Assembly: GCA_021784785.1 (NCBI GenBank)
Contig: JAJYHJ010000121.1
Span: 1 to 38,187, forward strand
Length of the DNA: 38,187 nt
DNA from: Actinomycetes bacterium
GTDB lineage: Bacteria > Actinomycetota > Acidimicrobiia > Acidimicrobiales > Acidimicrobiaceae
Direction: 5' to 3'
The position numbers were made by a program, and so were the translations under genes. Below are positions 33,987 through 38,187 of the stretch, in pieces. The notes under the pieces were generated by a model, which worked only from the letters and a program-made list of their open reading frames with translations, had not been told where the DNA came from and did no database searches. The stretch's first letter is position 1. Each line of letters begins with the position of its first letter.

Positions 33987-34643
33987 CACACGTTCCGAAA
34001 TTTTTGAATATTTTCACCGACAATTCTCAGGTACATACATATGTGCTGGTCACAGAGGTGTACAATTATAAAGCTTTACTAAGAGACGGTCGTTAAGGCA
34101 CTGTGTCAAAATCAAAGGCTCAGGCATTACTTCAAATCAAGCTACTTGATCCGATAAAGTAGTTTCTGTTCTTAGTAAGGACATTCCGACGCTTACGATA
34201 TTGCGCCTTTAGAAGTGAGCTGCGTCTTGGTCTTGAGACTCTATCCACCTTTTGCTATCCATAGAACCTCAACTTTTCGCTTACGCATCCCATACCTTCA
34301 AGCTAATCGGAGGCAGGCCACAGCCAGAGTCGATGCTCCGCGCAATCATGGCACGAACAATCACCCCTAAGAACATGTGAAATAACTGTCAGATCACTAC
34401 TATTACTTCCTCCACTGACATCAGAGCGTTGCCGCGTAAACAGGATCTTGGGGAGGTACTTAGACTAGGAAAATAACTCGAGATAGCTACCAGATGGAAT
34501 TAGGACAACCCTCTCCGGGCCCAACTCAAGACCTGCAGGGAGTTACAACAGCACGCTGAGGCGTCAAAAGAACGAACCCTGCTTCAAGAATTTATCTAAA
34601 TAGAAACTTCGACTTAGGCGGCAGTTGCCTGGCCTAACAATGG

Positions 34644-35093
34644 TTAAGACTTCCAGTCGTAGGGGAGAAATTTCCCACTCATAGTCACAACTACGCGGTC
34701 TCCTTCAGGGTGAGACTCCTTAGCCACGTCCATTGAGAAGTTTATAGCACTCATAATTCCGTCACCAAAAAGTTCATGAATCATCTCTTTAATTGCACCG
34801 CCATAGACCGAAAGGGCTTCATAGAATCGATAGATTGTGGGATCTGAGGCAGGCAGGTCGCGAGATCCTCGTTGCGGGATTATGCTGAGCGCGATTTGTT
34901 CGTCATCTGATAGATTAAAAATCTTTGCCAAAGCATTCACACGGTCCTTCGGAATCGGATGTTGCCCAAGCACTGCAGCCACTAACCAAACCACAGGAAG
35001 TTCCAATTCCTCAGAGAGTCCCGTCCAAGTAAGTCCTTTCTTTACCTTTCCAAGTAAGATCTTCTCCGTTGCCTCAACTCTCAACTCCTCCAT
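34644..35093 (-). CDS. cynS: Cyanate hydratase (cyanase)
   Basis: Breaks down cyanate with bicarbonate to ammonia and CO2 in a decameric enzyme. The 149-aa protein has the N-terminal helical domain and the highly conserved C-terminal domain (PTIYRFYEALSVYG, HELFGDGIMSAINFSMDV, MSGKFLPYDW). The catalytic triad R96, E99, S122 of E. coli CynS is present as R89, E92, S115. Start ATG 35091-35093 has GGAG upstream. There is no carbonic anhydrase or cyanate transporter beside it, unlike the cynTSX operon. It is divergent from the fluoride export genes across about 210 nt. Confidence 0.96.
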   Translation of the reverse strand: MEELRVEATEKILLGKVKKGLTWTGLSEELELPVVWLVAAVLGQHPIPKDRVNALAKIFNLSDDEQIALSIIPQRGSRDLPASDPTIYRFYEALSVYGGAIKEMIHELFGDGIMSAINFSMDVAKESHPEGDRVVVTMSGKFLPYDWKS

Positions 35094-35165
35094 AACAACT
35101 CCAATCGATCAATTAGATAGAACCCTAAACCTCACCGTACCAACTGAAGGCCAGATAATTGCAAA

Positions 35166-35182
35166 GTTTCATAACATGAAAC
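35166..35182. promoter_or_regulatory. Palindrome in the cynS/crcB divergent region
   Basis: GTTTCAT-AAC-ATGAAAC: perfect 7-base arms with a 3-nt centre, 73 nt before cynS and 120 nt before the first crcB. Size and place suit a dimeric repressor or activator. No regulator gene is adjacent; the nearest is the TetR-type gene at 36845. I found no fluoride riboswitch in this region. Confidence 0.5.
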
Positions 35183-35301
35183 AGAGCTGTAAAACTCTCA
35201 AAGCGAAACATAGAATCTTGCGGTTGACTAGCGCGAACTCCAGGCCCTCCATAGCTTTGAAACCACCCGATACAGCTACGAGCCAACTAATATTCTAAAA
35301 C

Positions 35302-35724
35302 ATGAGGCAACCATCAGTGAGAAACCTCGGTCTAATTTTTATTGGCGGGTTACTAGGCACGGTTTTACGCTACGAGCTCTCCCGTCTCGACAGCAGACCT
35401 TCCGTTATCCCAGTCGGCATTCTGATAGCAAACTTAGCTGGAACGTTTATTTTAGGTGGCGTCATCTCTTATCTCACTGAGTACGAACCGTCCAATGCAG
35501 TTCGCATCAGAGCTGCATGGGGTACCGGTTTCTGCGGAGGTTTGACGACCTTTTCAACGTTGTGTGCTGGTATCGTAGACCTGTCAAGAAACGCTTCTGT
35601 CACCTTAACCGCTATCTACGCGATCACAAGCTTGGTACTTGGAGTGCTGGCTTTTCAGATAGGTGTACTTTCAGTTCAAATTTTACAACGCCTAGAATGG
35701 AGCAGAGGTGCTAGAGAAGTTTAA
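35302..35724 (+). CDS. crcB: Fluoride channel subunit CrcB/FluC (first copy)
   Basis: A 140-aa membrane protein with four hydrophobic helices and the CrcB signatures GGLLGTVLRYELS, ANLAGTFILGG and GFCGGLTTFSTL; the TTFST phenylalanine lines the fluoride path in known Fluc channels. Many Actinobacteria and Firmicutes have paired crcB genes whose products form a heterodimer, and a second copy lies 320 nt downstream. Start ATG 35302 lacks a good ribosome site. The 3' end overlaps the DUF190 gene by 17 nt. Confidence 0.92.
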   Translation: MRQPSVRNLGLIFIGGLLGTVLRYELSRLDSRPSVIPVGILIANLAGTFILGGVISYLTEYEPSNAVRIRAAWGTGFCGGLTTFSTLCAGIVDLSRNASVTLTAIYAITSLVLGVLAFQIGVLSVQILQRLEWSRGAREV

Positions 35725-36040
35725 AGATGGGATACAGCTAGTCGTCTATATCAACCAGTCAGACCTAATTGAAAACAAACCTGCAGCAGACAAAGTAATT
35801 ACCACTGCTATGCAGTACGGATTCATGGGGGCCTCTCTTTTTAGAGTTGTGGAAGGGTACGGATCGTCACACGTAATTGAGCGGGCTCACATTTTATCTC
35901 TTGAGGACGAAAGAGGTGAAATGATCGTCCTGATTGACGGAGAAAACGCTCGTATTGAGGAGTTTCTCACTTGGTTAAAGGATAAACGACCTGGCACTTT
36001 TGTAACCGTAAGCTCGATTCGCCATCACCGATTGAGCTGA
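35708..36040 (+). CDS. DUF190 (PII-like) protein
   Basis: A 110-aa soluble protein of the DUF190 family, with a PII-like ferredoxin fold (GIQLVVYINQSD, KPAADKVITTAM, GFMGASLFRVVEGYG, HILSLED). DUF190 genes often lie next to crcB in other genomes, and a nucleotide- or ion-sensing regulatory role has been proposed but not settled. Here it sits between two crcB copies, overlapping the first by 17 nt and ending 4 nt before the second, so it is almost certainly co-translated with them. Start GTG 35708 has GGAG 5 nt upstream. Confidence 0.9.
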   Translation: MLEKFKDGIQLVVYINQSDLIENKPAADKVITTAMQYGFMGASLFRVVEGYGSSHVIERAHILSLEDERGEMIVLIDGENARIEEFLTWLKDKRPGTFVTVSSIRHHRLS

Positions 36041-36044
36041 ATAA

Positions 36045-36428
36045 GTGCCGATGGTAATTACGTTAATGGTCGGTATCTTCGGTGGGTTAGGAGCAGTAAG
36101 CAGATACTTGCTTGATAGAAGCGTTCAGGGTAGAACAAAATCGTTCTACCCATTCGGCACCTTTGTAATAAACATGTTAGGAGCCACCATACTTGGAGTC
36201 ATAGATGCTTTGGGGGCACTTAGGATACTGCCAACTTCATTCGTCGCCGTGTTGGGAGTAGGCTTCGTCGGCGGATTCACGACGTTTTCAACCCTCATGT
36301 ATGAATCCTTTTCTTTACTTACGACCAAAGGCCGAAGGCGCTTTGGAGTGACAAATATCGTCGCGAGTATAACATTAGGCGTAACGTTATACTTCATTGC
36401 TTATACCATTGCCAAAGGATTTGTCTAA
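36045..36428 (+). CDS. crcB: Fluoride channel subunit CrcB/FluC (second copy)
   Basis: A 127-aa protein with four membrane helices and the same signatures as the first copy: GIFGGLGAVSRYLLD, FVINMLGATILG and GFVGGFTTFSTL. It probably pairs with the upstream copy in an antiparallel dimer; a homodimer is possible. Start may be GTG 36045 or ATG 36051. It is the last gene of the fluoride operon and is convergent with tRNA-Ser, about 50 nt away. Confidence 0.92.
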   Translation: MPMVITLMVGIFGGLGAVSRYLLDRSVQGRTKSFYPFGTFVINMLGATILGVIDALGALRILPTSFVAVLGVGFVGGFTTFSTLMYESFSLLTTKGRRRFGVTNIVASITLGVTLYFIAYTIAKGFV

Positions 36429-36476
36429 GGTACAAAGAGGTCTTTATTACGCTACATTGCATCTCAAACATAAATG

Positions 36477-36561
36477 CGGAGGAGGTGGGATTCGAACCCA
36501 CGGTGAGTTTCCCCACACGCGATTTCCAATCGCGCCGATTCGGCCACTCTCGCACCCCTCC
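36477..36561 (-). tRNA. tRNA-Ser (anticodon GGA)
   Basis: Read on the minus strand it has a 7-bp acceptor stem (GGAGGGG with CTCCTCC), a D arm, an anticodon stem GCGATT-GGA-AATCGC, a long variable arm as in serine tRNAs, the T arm GTGGGTTCGAATCCCAC, and discriminator G. No CCA is encoded; G is followed by CAT. It reads UCC/UCU codons. It is divergent from the SRP RNA gene, 26 nt away. Confidence 0.95.
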
Positions 36562-36574
36562 GGATTTGAAAGAC

Positions 36575-36580
36575 TATCAT
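36575..36580 (+). promoter_or_regulatory. -10 element of the SRP RNA gene
   Basis: TATCAT lies 7 nt before the first paired base of the SRP RNA stem (36588). No good -35 hexamer is seen; the upstream sequence is the start of the divergent tRNA gene. Confidence 0.45.
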
Positions 36581-36587
36581 AGTAGGT

Positions 36588-36723
36588 ATGAAGCGCTTTG
36601 GCGCAGCAGCTGGACCCTGCGCGGCGCAGCCCCGTGAACCGAGTCAGGGCCGGAAGGCAGCAGCTCTCAGCGAGACGTTGCGGGTGCCGCAGTAAGTCTG
36701 GCTGTTGCGTCAAAGCGCTTCAT
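36588..36723 (+). ncRNA. ffs: Signal recognition particle RNA (4.5S type)
   Basis: The RNA part of the SRP, which binds Ffh and directs membrane proteins to the membrane. The conserved apical domain is seen at 36634-36664: GTGAACC, then GTCAGGGCCGGAAGGCAGC. The ends pair over at least 13 bases (ATGAAGCGCTTTG at 36588 with CAAAGCGCTTCAT at 36711-36723), giving one long hairpin with no Alu domain. True ends may be a few bases inside this stem. Confidence 0.95.
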
Positions 36724-36844
36724 GTTCACATCCCACACCAAAAACTACTCCTAAACTCTTGCACGCCACGAGTTCTTGAAGCTAATATTACGCAAATATC
36801 AATCTTCACACGAAACCATTTTCATTCAAGAGAGGTAAGGTTCG

Positions 36845-37483
36845 TTGGCTAGACCTAGGATGCCCTTGCTAAGCACAGTGAAGATCGCTGAGGCTGCCCT
36901 CAAGGTCATCGACGAACAAGGTGAGCATGCATATACTCTCGGAAATGTGGCAAGGGCTCTCAACGTGAAAACCTCGTCGCTTTATAACCACATCAAGTCA
37001 AAGGAAGAGCTGACTGAACTTGTTCGCGCTCTAGTGGTTCGACCAATTGACTCAAGTTTCTTCCTTGAACTTCCGTGGGACCAAGCTCTTATTGAATGGG
37101 CTCGTTCCTACATTCATGCTTTGGCAGCGCATCCAAACACCATCAAGCTCCTCGCCACAAGACCTGTATCAGCACCGATAGCTCTTTATATGTACGAGGG
37201 TGTGGTTAGAGGTTTTCTAGACGCCGGGTGGCCTCTTGAACTTACAGCAACACGAATAACAGCCGTAGAGTCGTTTCTCGTTGGCTCCGCTATCGACATG
37301 GTCGCGCCAGAGATCATGATCGACACCAGCACCTTAGAAGATGAGGTACCGCTCCTCAAAAAGTCAATCGAACTCAATCCCACGAAGAGCTTACGAGCGG
37401 AAACTGCATTTGAAATTGGAATCAATGCAATTGCGGAAGGATTAAAAAAGGAGCTAGACATTATAAAGAACAGCCCCTCCTAA
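36845..37483 (+). CDS. TetR-family transcriptional regulator
   Basis: A 212-aa repressor-type protein. The N-terminal domain has the TetR helix-turn-helix (AALKVIDEQG, LGNVARALNVKTSSLYNHIKSKEEL); the ligand domain (about 75-200) resembles the C-terminal domain of TetR-class proteins (AHPNTIKLLATRP, FLVGSAIDM). Start TTG 36845 has GAGAGGTAAGG upstream. It stands alone, so its target is not evident; the palindrome at 35166 is a candidate only by distance. From 37484 to 37788 I see no gene. Confidence 0.88.
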   Translation: MARPRMPLLSTVKIAEAALKVIDEQGEHAYTLGNVARALNVKTSSLYNHIKSKEELTELVRALVVRPIDSSFFLELPWDQALIEWARSYIHALAAHPNTIKLLATRPVSAPIALYMYEGVVRGFLDAGWPLELTATRITAVESFLVGSAIDMVAPEIMIDTSTLEDEVPLLKKSIELNPTKSLRAETAFEIGINAIAEGLKKELDIIKNSPS

Positions 37484-37921
37484 TTGGCTTACATGAACTT
37501 CCAAGCCATTTCAGAAGGAATTCCTGACTCCACCTCTACAGTTGGGGACCTGTTGTCACTTTTACGTGAACATGACAAACTAGCCTAGAAACAATTGATC
37601 GGTACAAGTCGATGGGTTTGCTTGTATCTGCTCGGTCATATAGGTTGTTGCAAATAACTCGCGGTTTTGGACACTACTTGGAACCTCGACCTTACCGCAT
37701 GGTATCTTAAGTCGCATCGCTTCCACCTTACGCCGACAACGGCCACCCAAGTACTTAGATATTGACGAGCAATTATTAAAGGTCTAATTTATGGCGAAGT
37801 CTTATCATTCACCTTGTGTCGCAGACTTTGGCAGAGATATAAAGAACTGTAAAGTTCCTCCAAGAAGGAGTCTATAAATATTATTCTATGTGGATATATG
37901 CCAAGACTTGAGGTGTATTGC

Positions 37922-38187
37922 TTGAATCCATACCTACGTTTAGGGTTCATGACTTGTCCAACTAACCTAGAGGTCAGCCACGTCAACTTCTCGGCCCTAA
38001 AGGATCGAGCTTGCAAATCATAGAAAGAGGCACATCGCTTGGACTCGTCTAAAGGAGGCAACGTTAGTTGCGCTATATATGGACTCATGCGGCCTCTCCT
38101 GTGTCGTGTATGGTAGCGTGACTCACTACCCAGCTACCTTGACCACGCTTTGAGATATTGATAGCTGCGTTTCGGTCGGTTGACAGC
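37922..38187 (-). ncRNA. Candidate TnpB guide RNA (omega RNA) and transposon right end
   Basis: In IS200/IS605 elements the guide RNA overlaps the 3' end of tnpB and runs to the right end of the element. Downstream of the tnpB stop on the minus strand there is some 160 nt without a convincing gene, reaching a small hairpin (CCTA-AACG-TAGG) and then TATGGATTCAAG at about 37932-37921. The studied ISDra2 guide scaffold also ends in TTCAA. The boundary is a guess from this similarity; no second copy is in the window to confirm it. Confidence 0.25.
38085..38187 (-). CDS. tnpB: TnpB C-terminus, IS200/IS605-type (partial)
   Basis: The window ends inside this gene, so only the last 33 codons are visible. 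They read STDRNAAINISKRG and continue to a TGA at 38085-38087. DRNAAINI is the conserved end of the third RuvC motif of TnpB nucleases, located after the zinc ribbon. TnpB is an RNA-guided DNA endonuclease that helps keep the transposon in place. Whether the rest is intact cannot be judged; the short tail after the motif has no frameshift. Confidence 0.75.
   Translation of the reverse strand, partial: LSTDRNAAINISKRGQGSWVVSHATIHDTGEAA

Noticed and set aside
33987-34643. Possible hidden gene in the gap between lacI promoter and cynS
   Set aside because: Translations on the strands I tried are broken by stops and show no known motif.
34837-35298. A 153-codon frame on the plus strand
   Set aside because: It is mostly the antisense of cynS, whose conserved cyanase sequence is on the other strand.
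35100-35301. Fluoride riboswitch upstream of crcB
   Set aside because: The conserved riboswitch blocks are not recognisable in this stretch.
37789-38088. A 99-codon frame on the minus strand starting in an ATGA overlap with the tnpB stop
   Set aside because: No family resemblance, and it lies where the guide RNA and right end of an IS605-type element are expected; length can arise by chance.
1-38187. CRISPR array, prophage or integron
   Set aside because: No regularly spaced repeats, phage structural genes or integrase seen; the 20614-20651 inverted repeat lacks the GTTRRRY-type ends of an attC site.

Overview
The window looks like chromosome of an actinobacterium with moderate G+C (mid to high 40s per cent, judged by eye). 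The actinobacterial signs are an aspartokinase gene with an internal start for a separate beta subunit, an acyl-CoA carboxylase beta subunit followed by a small epsilon-like gene, a Streptomyces-type crotonyl-CoA carboxylase/reductase, and the set asd, lysC, recR, dnaX, tRNA-Ser and SRP RNA on one stretch. A low-G+C member of the Acidimicrobiia is my best guess; this is inference only.

Layout. 1-737 has no convincing gene. 738-2985 (minus) is lysC-asd. 3080-4428 (plus) holds two tandem cyclophilins, and 4556-5281 (minus) an S51-type peptidase. 5467-16036 is a metabolic island on both strands: 3-hydroxyacyl-CoA dehydrogenase, ethylmalonyl-CoA mutase, acyl-CoA carboxylase beta with a small epsilon-like gene, acetyl-CoA acetyltransferase, crotonyl-CoA carboxylase/reductase and a methylmalonyl/ethylmalonyl-CoA epimerase. 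A degenerate GGDEF protein, aat and alkA lie among them. Together the metabolic genes cover most of the first half of the ethylmalonyl-CoA pathway of acetate assimilation, plus part of its propionyl-CoA branch. 16606-20273 is an ABC exporter with its own two-component system. 20274-21202 is a decayed region that appears to hold the 3' end of a broken tnpB. 21203-23896 encodes a large c-di-GMP enzyme with both HD-GYP and GGDEF domains. 24079-26556 is dnaX-recR.

26648-33901 (minus) is an alpha-glucoside uptake operon in the order lacI, binding protein, two permeases, GH13 glucosidase, ATPase. A strong promoter and a perfect 16-bp palindromic operator stand in front of lacI. 34644-36428 holds cyanase facing away from a crcB-DUF190-crcB fluoride export operon. 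36477-36723 carries tRNA-Ser(GGA) and the SRP RNA, divergently arranged, followed by a TetR-family regulator. The right edge enters the 3' end of an IS200/IS605-type tnpB on the minus strand, with a candidate guide-RNA/right-end region downstream.

How it works together. The central block condenses acetyl-CoA and converts it through crotonyl-CoA and ethylmalonyl-CoA towards methylsuccinyl-CoA. The genes for methylsuccinyl-CoA dehydrogenase, mesaconyl-CoA hydratase and malyl-CoA lyase, and for a carboxylase biotin subunit, are not in the window. The sugar operon, exporter, fluoride operon and c-di-GMP proteins are independent modules. The most notable observations are the ethylmalonyl-CoA gene set, the internal lysC beta start, the GGDEF relative that keeps an RxxD site but has lost its active site, the DUF190 gene between two crcB genes, and two TnpB traces. 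I found no CRISPR array, prophage or clearly new multi-gene system.
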